From an uncultured Dysgonomonas sp. (lineage in GTDB: Bacteria > Bacteroidota > Bacteroidia > Bacteroidales > Dysgonomonadaceae): a stretch of 7,575 nucleotides of DNA. The notes beneath the pieces are model-generated. The model did not search any database, had not been told where the DNA came from, and saw only the letters and a list, made by a program, of their open reading frames with translations. Numbering within the stretch: the stretch's first letter is position 1; every line of letters begins with the position of its first letter. Both the position numbers and the translations under genes were made by a program. Shown piece by piece: positions 1 through 6,569 of the stretch. The stretch covers positions 1 through 7,575 of the forward strand of contig CALYRA010000038.1 in the NCBI GenBank assembly GCA_945292135.1, read 5' to 3'.

Positions 1-597
1 TCCTTTTAAGGCTTGCATAATAAAATTGGAAACTACACGTCCATCATGCGGATTCATATTCGGCCCATATGTATTAAAGATGCGGATGATTTTCACCCTG
101 ACATTGTTTTGGCGATGATAATCCATAAATAGCGTTTCAGCGCAACGTTTTCCTTCGTCATAGCACGAACGTATTCCAATTGGATTTACGTTTCCCCAAT
201 ATGATTCGGGTTGAGGATGAACATGAGGATCTCCATATACTTCGCTTGTCGAAGCTTGCAGGACTTTCGCCTTTACCCGTTTAGCCAATCCTAACATATT
301 AATCGCGCCCATTACGGATGTTTTTATCGTTTTGATTGCGTTGTATTGGTAATGCACGGGAGATGCTGGGCATGCAAGGTTATATATTTCATCTATATCT
401 ACATGAAAAGGATGGACTACGTCATGACGAATTAATTCAAAATAAGGATTGTTTAATAGATGTATTACATTTTCTTTTGCTCCCGTAAAATAATTGTCAA
501 GACAAATTACCTCATTTCCTTCATTTAAAAGTCTTTCGCACAGATGAGAACCTATAAATCCGGCTCCGCCGGTAACCAATATCTTTTTTCTGATCAT
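1..597 (-). CDS. UDP-glucuronate decarboxylase (UDP-xylose synthase), N-terminal 199 residues, cut by window edge
   Basis: An extended short-chain dehydrogenase/reductase predicted to convert UDP-glucuronate to UDP-xylose with NAD+ in the cytoplasm, supplying sugar nucleotide for surface polysaccharide. Reading starts at ATG 597-595 and stays open to base 1. Visible marks are the Rossmann motif TGGAGFIG (residues 9-16), an acidic residue for the NAD ribose in CLDNYFTG (D34), TSEVYGDP (117-124), and the catalytic YxxxK pair Y146/K150 in CYDEGK. The stretches [10 protein letters not shown] and RIFNTYGP, followed by [11 protein letters not shown], are typical of bacterial UXS rather than of GalE or RmlB. 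Family members are about 310 residues, so roughly the last third lies outside. It begins 24 bp after the mutS stop on the same strand with no hairpin between, so cotranscription is plausible. A related 4,6-dehydratase-like or decarboxylase subfamily is the only serious alternative. Confidence 0.9.
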   Translation of the reverse strand, partial: MIRKKILVTGGAGFIGSHLCERLLNEGNEVICLDNYFTGAKENVIHLLNNPYFELIRHDVVHPFHVDIDEIYNLACPASPVHYQYNAIKTIKTSVMGAINMLGLAKRVKAKVLQASTSEVYGDPHVHPQPESYWGNVNPIGIRSCYDEGKRCAETLFMDYHRQNNVRVKIIRIFNTYGPNMNPHDGRVVSNFIMQALKG

Positions 598-621
598 TGT
601 AGCTGTCTTATATCGGATCTT

Positions 622-3237
622 TTATTTTCCTGATACTATTTTCTTTATGTCGTTCAATTTGTTTAAAGCTTCCACCGGTGTAAGGTTGTTTACGTCTAAT
701 GTTTTTATCTCGTCCCTGACTTGACTTAAAATCGGATCGTCCAATTGAAAAAAGCTCAACTGATAACCTTCTCTGTTTTCGGTTATATCTGATATTGGTT
801 TTGAAATATCCTGTTTGCGATTGTCGCTTTCCAATTGTTTGAGTATAGAATGTGCGCGTTTCGCGATGCTTTGAGGCATACCCGCCATTTTAGCTACGTG
901 AATACCAAAACTATGCTCGCTTCCACCGGGAACCAATTTGCGTAAAAATATAACTTTATTGTCGATTTCTTTTACCGAAACATTGAAATTTTTTATACGT
1001 TTAAAAGATTTCTCCATTTCATTGAGTTCGTGGTAGTGTGTTGCGAATAATGTTTTAGCTTTAGCTTTTGGATGTTCGTGTATATATTCAACGATTGCCC
1101 ATGCGATTGATATTCCATCATAGGTACTTGTTCCGCGTCCTAACTCATCGAATAAAACAAGACTACGAGACGAAAGATTGTTCAGAATATCTGATGCTTC
1201 ATTCATTTCTACCATGAATGTTGATTCACCCAACGAGATATTATCCGACGCTCCTACGCGCGTAAATATTTTATCTACCAATCCTATCTGTGCAGACTCT
1301 GCGGGCACAAAACTCCCTGCCTGAGCCATAAGTGTTATAAGTGCTGTTTGACGCAATAAGGCGGATTTACCTGCCATATTAGGCCCTGTGATAATGATAA
1401 TTTGTTGCGTTTTGCTGTCGAGTTTAACATCATTGGCAATATAAGTCTCTCCCGGTGGCAATTGTTTTTCAATGACCGGATGACGACCGCTTTTGATGTC
1501 CAGCATATCTGTTTCATCTATCACCGGACGGATGTATTTATTTTCCTTAGCTACTTTTGCATAGGAAAGTAAGCAGTCAATCTGAGCGATAAGGTTCGCA
1601 TTTTGCTGAATTACGCTTGTATAGTCCAACAGACTGATAACAAGTTCATTGTATATATTTGTTTCGAGAGACAATATTTTCTCTTCCGCTCCTAATATTT
1701 TTTCTTCGTATTCTTTTAATTCTTGGGTTATATAACGTTCGGCATTTACTAACGTTTGTTTTCGTATCCATCCTTCAGGTACTTTATCTTTGTGCGTATT
1801 GCGTACTTCGATATAATAACCGAAAACATTATTGAAGCTGATTTTTAAAGAACTGATTCCTGTCGATTCTATTTCACGTTGTTGTATTTGCATCAGGTAA
1901 TCTTTACCTGAGTAGGATATTTTGCGTAATTGGTCTAGTTCTTCATTGACTCCACTGTTGATGACATTTCCCTTATTTATTTGAGTCGGAGGATCGGGTT
2001 GCAATTCTTTTTCGATACGTTCAAAAATTACGGGACATGGATTCAACCTTTCTCCAATTTCTTTTAAACTAGCCTCGTTCGATGTCAAGAACGCATTTCG
2101 AATAGGTTCAATCGCTTTTAGCGCTATTTTTAATTGTATAACTTCACGAGGATTGATGCGATTTGTTGCGACTTTGGAAATAATGCGTTCTAAGTCTCCG
2201 ATAAGGGACAATTGTTCTTCAAGCAAATTTTTTAGTTCAGTATCTTTGAAGAAATATTCAACTACCGAAAGTCTTTTTTCTATTTGTTTGATATCCTTTA
2301 GGGGAAATACTAACCAACGGCGAAGCATGCGGGCTCCCATCGGAGATACAGTCTTGTCCAGAACATCAAGAAGGCTTTTTCCTCCTTCATTCATTGAAGT
2401 GATGATTTCAAGGCTGCGAAGGGTGTATTTATCTAAGCGGACATATTTTTCTTCTTCTATTCGGGATAATGTCGTGATGTGCTTAATTTGGGTGTGCTGT
2501 GTAATGTCAAGATAATGCAGGATAGTTCCTGCCGCAATGACAGCTTCATTCATGTTTTCGATTCCGAAACCCTTTAAATTTTTAGTCTCAAAGTGTTTTG
2601 TCAATCTGTCTCTTGCACAGTCGTCCGTAAATATCCAGTCATCAAGTTCGAAAATAAAAAAACGTGAGCTAAAGTCTTCTTTAAGTTCTTTTTTTTTGCC
2701 TCGTTCTACTAATACTTCTTTGGGCGAAAAGTTTGCTAATAGTTTGTCAATGTATTCTTTCTTTCCTTCTGCTACTAAAAATTCGCCTGTGGATATATCA
2801 AGAAAAGAAACGCCGCAATTTTTTTTAGCGAAATGAATGGCGCAAAGAAAGTTGTTTTCTTTATGATTTAATATATTATCATTTATTGAAACTCCCGGCG
2901 TTACCAATTCTGTAATGCCTCTTTTGACGATTGTCTTTGTTAGTTTCGGATCCTCTAACTGATCGCAGATCGCAACCCTTTTTCCGGCTCTTACTAACTT
3001 GGGAAGGTAAGTGTCAAGCGCATGATGAGGAAATCCCGCCAATTCGACAAATTGAGCTGTCCCGTTTGCTCTCCGGGTCAAAGTAATGCCTAATATTTCT
3101 GACGCAGCAATGGCGTCATCCGAAAAAGTTTCATAAAAATCCCCTACACGAAACAACAATATTGCGTCAGGATGCTTTTCCTTTATCGCAAAATATTGTT
3201 TCATCATAGGAGTTTCTGCTATACCTTTTTTTGCCAC
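622..3237 (-). CDS. mutS: DNA mismatch repair protein MutS
   Basis: Recognises base mismatches and small loops after replication and, with ATP, recruits MutL. The 871-residue length fits the family (E. coli 853). The mismatch-reading Phe-X-Glu motif is F34-Y35-E36 in GDFYETF, inside the N-terminal domain (about residues 6-120). Connector, lever and clamp domains follow (about 125-570). The C-terminal ATPase has Walker A GPNMAGKS (618-625), the signature [11 protein letters not shown] (663-673), Walker [11 protein letters not shown] with D697/E698, and the H-loop FATHYHEL (731-738). QLSFF (826-830) fits the beta-clamp-binding motif of bacterial MutS, and the last 20 residues resemble the conserved dimer/tetramer tail. 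The start is GTG (3237-3235). No ATG lies in frame between it and the upstream stop, and the next ATG (residue 11) would remove the residues before the conserved TPMMKQY. All key residues are present, so the protein should be active. Confidence 0.98.
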   Translation of the reverse strand: MAKKGIAETPMMKQYFAIKEKHPDAILLFRVGDFYETFSDDAIAASEILGITLTRRANGTAQFVELAGFPHHALDTYLPKLVRAGKRVAICDQLEDPKLTKTIVKRGITELVTPGVSINDNILNHKENNFLCAIHFAKKNCGVSFLDISTGEFLVAEGKKEYIDKLLANFSPKEVLVERGKKKELKEDFSSRFFIFELDDWIFTDDCARDRLTKHFETKNLKGFGIENMNEAVIAAGTILHYLDITQHTQIKHITTLSRIEEEKYVRLDKYTLRSLEIITSMNEGGKSLLDVLDKTVSPMGARMLRRWLVFPLKDIKQIEKRLSVVEYFFKDTELKNLLEEQLSLIGDLERIISKVATNRINPREVIQLKIALKAIEPIRNAFLTSNEASLKEIGERLNPCPVIFERIEKELQPDPPTQINKGNVINSGVNEELDQLRKISYSGKDYLMQIQQREIESTGISSLKISFNNVFGYYIEVRNTHKDKVPEGWIRKQTLVNAERYITQELKEYEEKILGAEEKILSLETNIYNELVISLLDYTSVIQQNANLIAQIDCLLSYAKVAKENKYIRPVIDETDMLDIKSGRHPVIEKQLPPGETYIANDVKLDSKTQQIIIITGPNMAGKSALLRQTALITLMAQAGSFVPAESAQIGLVDKIFTRVGASDNISLGESTFMVEMNEASDILNNLSSRSLVLFDELGRGTSTYDGISIAWAIVEYIHEHPKAKAKTLFATHYHELNEMEKSFKRIKNFNVSVKEIDNKVIFLRKLVPGGSEHSFGIHVAKMAGMPQSIAKRAHSILKQLESDNRKQDISKPISDITENREGYQLSFFQLDDPILSQVRDEIKTLDVNNLTPVEALNKLNDIKKIVSGK

Positions 3238-3273
3238 GGAAGATTCATTATTAGGTTTAAATTTTTAGAGTCA

Positions 3274-3281
3274 CAAATATA
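3274..3281 (-). promoter_or_regulatory. Probable -7 box of the mutS promoter
   Basis: The minus strand reads TATATTTG, an exact match to the Bacteroides -7 consensus TAnnTTTG. It sits about 37 bp before the mutS GTG, implying a leader of roughly 30 nt. No clear TTTG -33 box is found at the usual 19-21 bp spacing, so this rests on the -7 box and its position in the spacer. Confidence 0.5.
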
Positions 3282-3326
3282 AGAAATTATTGGTAGAAAT
3301 GGTTGTGTGTTTGCTCTTATAAAAGA

Positions 3327-3360
3327 AAAAGGAAACATTTAACTATGAATCCTTCCTTTT
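3327..3360 (-). terminator. Possible weak rho-independent terminator after the lipoprotein gene
   Basis: An 8-bp perfect stem (3353-3360 with 3327-3334; AAAAGGAA pairs with TTCCTTTT) encloses an 18-nt loop. On the minus strand it is followed by TCTTTT. It begins 27 bp after the lipoprotein stop and lies before the mutS promoter, the right place to separate the two units. The stem has only two G-C pairs, so it would be weak. Confidence 0.4.
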
Positions 3361-3386
3361 AAATAAGTTTCTTAGTATGCATTTTG

Positions 3387-3932
3387 TTAAAGATTTACTC
3401 TGGATACTTTTAAGTTGATATTGAAAGGAGCATTTTTGGGAGGAGTACCAAGATAGCTAATTTTAGTTAGTAGCACAGGTTCGGAAAAATTGAAATCGTA
3501 ATACCCTTTATTTTCATGTACGACTATCGAATAACCCGACTTACTCGTAAATCTGTATTTAACTATATTGTCTTTAAAACCTACTCCAAGATTGACGTGA
3601 ACATGAACATATTTATTAGTACTATGCGCATCTAATTCTTTGTTCAATGTAGCTAAATCTGTCATTACATATTCTCCGTTGCCTTGTAATTTATATTCTA
3701 TGTTTATAACACAGTGGGAGAATTCTCCATACTCCGAATTTTCGCCCATTATTTGCATATCCCCGAATCCTAACTCTTTGTCGGCATAATAATGCGATGT
3801 TTTAACGTAATACGTTAAGTCTTTACCATTGATACTTACTACGAAAGGCTTGTAGCTGATTTCTTGCTTTTCGCAAGAAAATAGAAATAGCGAGGTTGAT
3901 ATGGTAAATAATACCAATAAATACTTTTTCAT
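3387..3932 (-). CDS. Putative lipoprotein of unknown function
   Basis: I do not recognise the family. The 181-residue product begins MKK and has a hydrophobic stretch (residues 4-18) ending in a lipobox LFSC with C20 as the expected lipidated residue, so it is predicted to be exported by Sec, cleaved by signal peptidase II and anchored to a membrane. The mature part is about 160 residues, rich in alternating polar and hydrophobic positions and in aromatic residues (for example KYVHVHVNLGVGF, 107-119, and GYYDFNF, 143-149), which suggests a beta-sandwich-like fold. Only one other cysteine (C74) is present and there is no catalytic motif. An SINGK segment (33-37) near the mature N-terminus is a style common in Bacteroidales lipoproteins. 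The gene stands alone, upstream of mutS on the same strand and divergent from phoH, so the neighbours do not indicate a role. Start ATG 3932-3930 is required for the signal peptide. Confidence 0.8.
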   Translation of the reverse strand: MKKYLLVLFTISTSLFLFSCEKQEISYKPFVVSINGKDLTYYVKTSHYYADKELGFGDMQIMGENSEYGEFSHCVINIEYKLQGNGEYVMTDLATLNKELDAHSTNKYVHVHVNLGVGFKDNIVKYRFTSKSGYSIVVHENKGYYDFNFSEPVLLTKISYLGTPPKNAPFNINLKVSRVNL

Positions 3933-4088
3933 AACTTTAAATGTTTAAATTTTTTGATTCCTATACTTTATGTCTGTCTGTCTATAATTTTAAAACAAGC
4001 TTACCTATCAATAGTTTAACCCCTAAGTTTGCCAAATAGCTTAATAAAGATTATATAAAATCAAAAAGGATTAATATAAATAATTGCT

Positions 4089-4096
4089 TATCTTTG
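4089..4096 (+). promoter_or_regulatory. Probable -7 box of the phoH promoter
   Basis: TATCTTTG matches the Bacteroides consensus TAnnTTTG exactly. Transcription would begin near 4103 and give a leader of about 80 nt before phoH. The upstream DNA is almost pure A/T and I see no TTTG -33 box at the usual spacing. Confidence 0.45.
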
Positions 4097-4164
4097 AAAA
4101 CTTAAAATTTATAGAATTGTTTATTTTTTTGTACCCGACAAATAGATGCATATAGATATTTTAA

Positions 4165-4185
4165 ATGACTGATAAATTTTATTGA
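4165..4185 (+). other. Six-codon upstream ORF overlapping the phoH start
   Basis: ATG 4165-4167 opens a reading frame encoding MTDKFY, ending in TGA at 4183-4185. The A of that TGA is the A of the phoH ATG (overlap TGATG). Such overlaps can couple translation of the second gene to the first. Nothing shows that this short frame is translated, and a second 8-codon ORF (4146-4172) also lies in the leader, so chance is a real possibility. Confidence 0.25.
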
Positions 4186-5168
4186 TGATAGAGCAAGTAA
4201 TAATTTTAGAGAACATAGAACCCGTAATCTTTTTTGGCATAAATAATTCTAATCTGCAACTAATCAAAACTCTTTTTCCGAAACTTCGAATTGTTGCGCG
4301 TGGTAACGTAATAAAGGTTACCGGCAATACGGAAGAAGTTCCTTTTTTTGAAGAAAAAATCAGAGAATTGGAGAATTATTGTTTGCAACGTAACTCGCTA
4401 AATGAGGAAGCAATTATTGATATTGTAAAAGGCAAAATGCCAAATGTAGTGAGCCAAGAAAACCTTATCATATATGGCATAAATGGTAAACCCATATTTG
4501 CCAGAACACCAAATCAACAATTGTTGGTAGATTCATATAGTAAGAATGACCTATTATTTGCCTTAGGTCCTGCAGGGTCTGGAAAGACTTATACGGCAAT
4601 CGCTTTGGCTGTGAAAGCTCTTAAAAATAAAGAAGTGCGTAAAATTATCTTGAGTCGTCCAGCCGTTGAGGCGGGAGAGAAGCTGGGATTTCTCCCCGGT
4701 GATATGAAAGACAAGATAGATCCTTATTTGCAGCCTCTTTATGATGCTTTGGAAGATATGATTCCTGTCGGTAAACTGAAGGACTATATTGAAAACAAAA
4801 CTATACAAATAGCGCCTCTCGCATTTATGCGCGGGCGGACATTGAATGATGCCATTATAATATTAGACGAAGCTCAAAATACAACTACTCATCAAATCAA
4901 GATGTTTCTTACCCGTCTGGGTATGAATGCTAAGATGATAGTAACAGGTGATATTACTCAAATAGACCTTCCGCCATCGCAAATGTCGGGATTAAAACAT
5001 GCTATGCGAATATTGAAAGGCGTAGAAGGAGTAGGATATGTAGAGTTCGTCAAAAGTGATATTGTTCGTCATAAGCTTGTTCAACGTATCGTTGAGGCGT
5101 ATGAGAAAGAAGACGCAAGGATAAAACGTTTAGAAAAGAAAGATATTAAGATAGATTCGGAAAGATAA
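4185..5168 (+). CDS. phoH: PhoH family ATPase (PhoH-like, YbeZ type)
   Basis: A cytoplasmic P-loop NTPase of the PhoH/YbeZ family, which is linked to RNA metabolism and is often paired with the endoribonuclease YbeY; the exact reaction is not settled. The 327 residues fit the family. An N-terminal KH-like region (about 10-65) precedes the ATPase core with Walker A GPAGSGKT (128-135), the family block SRPAVEAGEKLGFLPGD (157-173), FMRGRTLNDA (214-223), Walker B IIILDEAQN (224-232, D228/E229), sensor-like TGDITQIDLP (254-263) and the closing VRHKLVQRIV (294-303). I chose ATG 4185; the codon just before is TTG, which would add one residue, but MIEQVIILENIEP matches the usual start of Bacteroidales homologues. 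No ybeY lies beside it and it appears to be a single-gene unit. The tail (305-327) is highly charged. All nucleotide-binding motifs look intact. Confidence 0.95.
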   Translation: MIEQVIILENIEPVIFFGINNSNLQLIKTLFPKLRIVARGNVIKVTGNTEEVPFFEEKIRELENYCLQRNSLNEEAIIDIVKGKMPNVVSQENLIIYGINGKPIFARTPNQQLLVDSYSKNDLLFALGPAGSGKTYTAIALAVKALKNKEVRKIILSRPAVEAGEKLGFLPGDMKDKIDPYLQPLYDALEDMIPVGKLKDYIENKTIQIAPLAFMRGRTLNDAIIILDEAQNTTTHQIKMFLTRLGMNAKMIVTGDITQIDLPPSQMSGLKHAMRILKGVEGVGYVEFVKSDIVRHKLVQRIVEAYEKEDARIKRLEKKDIKIDSER

Positions 5169-5208
5169 ATATTATATTTTTTCTAAGATATTTCTTCTTT
5201 AATTAGTA

Positions 5209-5216
5209 TAGGTTTG
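5209..5216 (+). promoter_or_regulatory. -7-like promoter box upstream of the structured repeats
   Basis: TAGGTTTG matches TAnnTTTG exactly, 41 bp after phoH. If used, transcription would begin near 5223 and cover both inverted-repeat structures at 5261-5412 without an obvious ORF. No good -33 box is visible and one exact match can arise by chance in DNA this AT-rich. Confidence 0.25.
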
Positions 5217-5260
5217 TGAACAATCAATCTATGTCTTCGGTATTCCTACAATATAAGAAG

Positions 5261-5317
5261 TGATGAAAGACCTATATAGAGTGGAAATGCAATATTTCAG
5301 GTCATAGCTTTTCATCA
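5261..5317. repeat. Nested inverted repeat, three-stem structure
   Basis: An 8-bp outer stem TGATGAAA (5261-5268) pairs with TTTCATCA (5310-5317). It continues into a 5-bp stem GACCT (5269-5273) with AGGTC (5299-5303), leaving a 6-nt bulge on one side only. An apical 5-bp hairpin GGAAAT-type stem is formed by GAAAT (5284-5288) with ATTTC (5294-5298). No T-run follows on either strand, so a simple terminator is unlikely. Confidence 0.55.
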
Positions 5318-5368
5318 ATTTAAAACCAATGTTGATTGCAAGAATCATTTTGCATCGGCAAATACTTA

Positions 5369-5412
5369 CATTCAACATTACATATAATTAATGTTATATG
5401 CAATGTTGAATG
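5369..5412. repeat. Strong 19-bp inverted repeat (hairpin)
   Basis: Arms 5369-5387 and 5394-5412 are complementary at 18 of 19 positions: CATTCAACATT with AATGTTGAATG, then CATATAA with TTATATG, around a six-base loop TTAATG. The only mismatch is A5380 against C5401. No T-run follows on either strand. The nonamer CAATGTTGA in the right arm (5401-5409) also occurs upstream at 5327-5335. Confidence 0.8.
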
Positions 5413-5700
5413 ATTAGAGACAATTGGATTTGTTGATAGAATAATTTTAACTATATAGTTTTCAATAAAAATCAGTTTTACATTTCGTGTAGATGTTTAT
5501 TAATCCATAATTCAAATTTTGTTAGAAATTTCCGAAATCAACACAGGTATCAAATGCCATCCATTTATATTCAATTGTTAAATGTAATGTGTTAATTTGT
5601 AATGATTTATATAAAATATTGAAATAAGTATTTTAAACTACATGTTTTAATTTTTAATCAAATACAACCTGATTTTTATTTGCTAAATAGATTTCATGAC

Positions 5701-5772
5701 ATGAGTATATTGTTACAGCATAACAAACGGAGAGAAGCTATAAATGATTTAGGAATTGGATATCGTTTGTAA
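5701..5772 (+). CDS. Possible 23-residue small protein or ORF remnant
   Basis: ATG 5701 opens 23 codons ending in TAA at 5770-5772. The product starts MSILLQHNKRR and ends NDLGIGYRL. The frame is open upstream to 5623 but contains no other ATG, which could mean a decayed 3' end of a longer gene or simply chance. There is no recognisable domain, ribosome site or clear promoter. It lies 6 bp from the convergent 62-residue regulator gene. I do not recognise it, and treat it as a candidate only. Confidence 0.2.
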   Translation: MSILLQHNKRREAINDLGIGYRL

Positions 5773-5778
5773 ATAATA

Positions 5779-5967
5779 TTATTTTGCTTCTCCCCATTTT
5801 ATAATTGCTATTCTTTTGATTTTTTCATAGGTTTCGCCTCTTCCGGCATCTAAAGCATTTTTTACGGTGTTTCGGTGAATTCCTAATGTTTTGGCAACTT
5901 CTGTTTTCCATCCATGGGGAAGAAAGTTCGGTAATGACGTTTTTTTTATAGTTACAGTTTTAAGCAT
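5779..5967 (-). CDS. Small helix-turn-helix DNA-binding protein
   Basis: A 62-residue basic protein that is little more than one DNA-binding domain. A helix-turn-helix is visible at about residues 20-41: WKTEVAKTLGIHRNTVKNAL, where TEVAKTLGI forms the first helix and turn and RNTVKNAL the recognition helix. The tail (GETYEKIKRIAIIKWGEAK, 44-62) would form a further helix. There is no ligand-binding or dimerisation domain. It is transcribed away from the XRE gene at 6088, across a 120-bp shared spacer, which is the usual layout of a two-regulator switch in phages and mobile elements. Start ATG 5967-5965 is the first residue of the ORF and leaves a short N-terminal arm rich in K and T. The exact family is not certain. 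It could also be a solitary domesticated regulator. Confidence 0.7.
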   Translation of the reverse strand: MLKTVTIKKTSLPNFLPHGWKTEVAKTLGIHRNTVKNALDAGRGETYEKIKRIAIIKWGEAK

Positions 5968-5972
5968 AACAG

Positions 5973-6002
5973 TTCGAGTTAAAAAAAATATTTATAACTT
6001 TG
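5973..6002 (+). promoter_or_regulatory. Probable promoter of the XRE regulator gene
   Basis: The -7 box TAACTTTG (5995-6002) matches TAnnTTTG exactly and is preceded 18 bp upstream by TTCG (5973-5976), three of four bases of the -33 consensus TTTG. Transcription would start near 6009, inside the inverted repeat at 6008-6025, giving a leader of about 80 nt. Confidence 0.55.
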
Positions 6003-6007
6003 GAGGC

Positions 6008-6025
6008 ATTGTGCATTTTCACAAT
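6008..6025. promoter_or_regulatory. Candidate operator in the divergent regulator spacer
   Basis: A perfect 6-bp inverted repeat ATTGTG / CACAAT with a 6-bp spacer CATTTT. It begins just downstream of the -7 box at 5995-6002 and covers the expected transcription start. A repressor dimer bound here would block the XRE promoter. Which of the two neighbouring proteins would bind cannot be told from sequence. Confidence 0.4.
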
Positions 6026-6039
6026 ACAAAGTAATACAT

Positions 6040-6073
6040 AATTTCTGAATTACGCAACAAAAAATCAGAAATT
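6040..6073. promoter_or_regulatory. Second inverted repeat in the XRE leader
   Basis: AATTTCTGA (6040-6048) and TCAGAAATT (6065-6073) are perfect 9-bp inverted copies around a 16-bp spacer. The right arm ends 14 bp before the ATG at 6088. It could be a second operator for autoregulation or, as RNA, a hairpin close to the start codon that hinders translation. Confidence 0.4.
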
Positions 6074-6087
6074 TTGAATAAGAATAT

Positions 6088-6561
6088 ATGGACATTTCGA
6101 AAAAAGCTATCAATAAACGTTTTATAAAATCTATTAATGATTTTTTGGATGGGCATCCACATCTTAGCAAGAAGGAAGTGGCAGATAGTTTGGGTTTGAA
6201 GCAAAATACGTTTTCAGAAATTCTGAGTGGCAGAATGGGTGTTGGAACAGATATTCTTTCCAAATCTTATTTGATTTATAAAATTGATGTTATTTGGATA
6301 TTGACAGGGTCTATGGCAAGTAACGAATATTTGTATCCGACAAATGAAGATCTTATGATTGTCAGCGAAAATGATGAAAATCAATACAAAAGTTTGGATG
6401 TCGAAGGTTATAAAATTTTGATTGACCGCGTGATAGAAGAAAATAAATTTATAAAGAAACAGAATTCGAAATTGCTAACTACCATTGAAGACCAAAAATT
6501 ATTGATAGACGGCTTCACAAGTGGACGTATTGTCATTGCCAATCCGGCGGATAAAGAGTAA
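6088..6561 (+). CDS. XRE-type helix-turn-helix transcriptional regulator, phage-repressor-like
   Basis: A 157-residue predicted DNA-binding regulator. The N-terminal helix-turn-helix lies at about residues 27-48 (SKKEVADSLGLKQNTFSEIL), in the XRE/Cro-C1 arrangement. A short segment with WILTG (70-74) follows; WLLTG-type motifs right after the HTH are common in phage and mobile-element repressors of Bacteroidetes. Residues 115-140 are rich in charged and hydrophobic positions and predict a coiled coil, likely for dimerisation. There is no LexA-like Ser-Lys protease domain, so release from DNA would not be by self-cleavage. It diverges from a 62-residue HTH protein, and its upstream region holds two inverted repeats, suggesting autoregulation and cross-regulation. 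Start ATG 6088 follows an AT-rich leader without a Shine-Dalgarno, as is usual in this phylum. Its target genes are not visible in the window. Confidence 0.8.
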   Translation: MDISKKAINKRFIKSINDFLDGHPHLSKKEVADSLGLKQNTFSEILSGRMGVGTDILSKSYLIYKIDVIWILTGSMASNEYLYPTNEDLMIVSENDENQYKSLDVEGYKILIDRVIEENKFIKKQNSKLLTTIEDQKLLIDGFTSGRIVIANPADKE

Positions 6562-6569
6562 TCTATTCA

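Larger units (their letters stand above)
5169..5700. other. Long AT-rich intergenic stretch with structured inverted repeats
   Basis: Over 500 bp lie between the phoH stop and the next possible ORF. I found no reading frame that looks like a gene on either strand, and no tRNA, insertion sequence or CRISPR pattern. What it does hold is a -7-like box (5209-5216), a nested inverted repeat (5261-5317), a strong hairpin (5369-5412), a 12-bp palindrome AACTATATAGTT (5449-5460), and an imperfect direct repeat GTTAAATGTAATG / GTTAATTTGTAATG (5577-5604). Confidence 0.7.

Noticed and set aside
2153..2836. Plus-strand open frames of 99-120 codons inside mutS
   Set aside because: They are antisense shadows of a fully conserved mutS frame and have no recognisable protein features.
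3971..3982. Three tandem TGTC units upstream of the lipoprotein gene as a phase-variation tract
   Set aside because: Three units are too few for slippage, and it lies outside the coding frame with no linked promoter.
3996..4003. TAAGCTTG on the minus strand as the lipoprotein -7 box
   Set aside because: One mismatch to the consensus and no -33 partner at the normal spacing; not strong enough to call.
5166..5183. AAATA-TTA-TATTT followed by Ts right after phoH, as a terminator
   Set aside because: The stem is five A-U pairs only and overlaps the stop codon; too weak and too likely by chance in AT-rich DNA.
5771..5784. 14-bp palindrome AAATAATATTATTT at the end of the small HTH gene
   Set aside because: Only A and T; such palindromes are common by chance in this composition and no function follows from the position.
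6002..6034. GGAGG followed four bases later by a GTG opening a seven-codon ORF (leader peptide)
   Set aside because: Shine-Dalgarno sites are little used in this phylum, the GGAGG overlaps the -7 box and would not be in the transcript, and the frame is very short.
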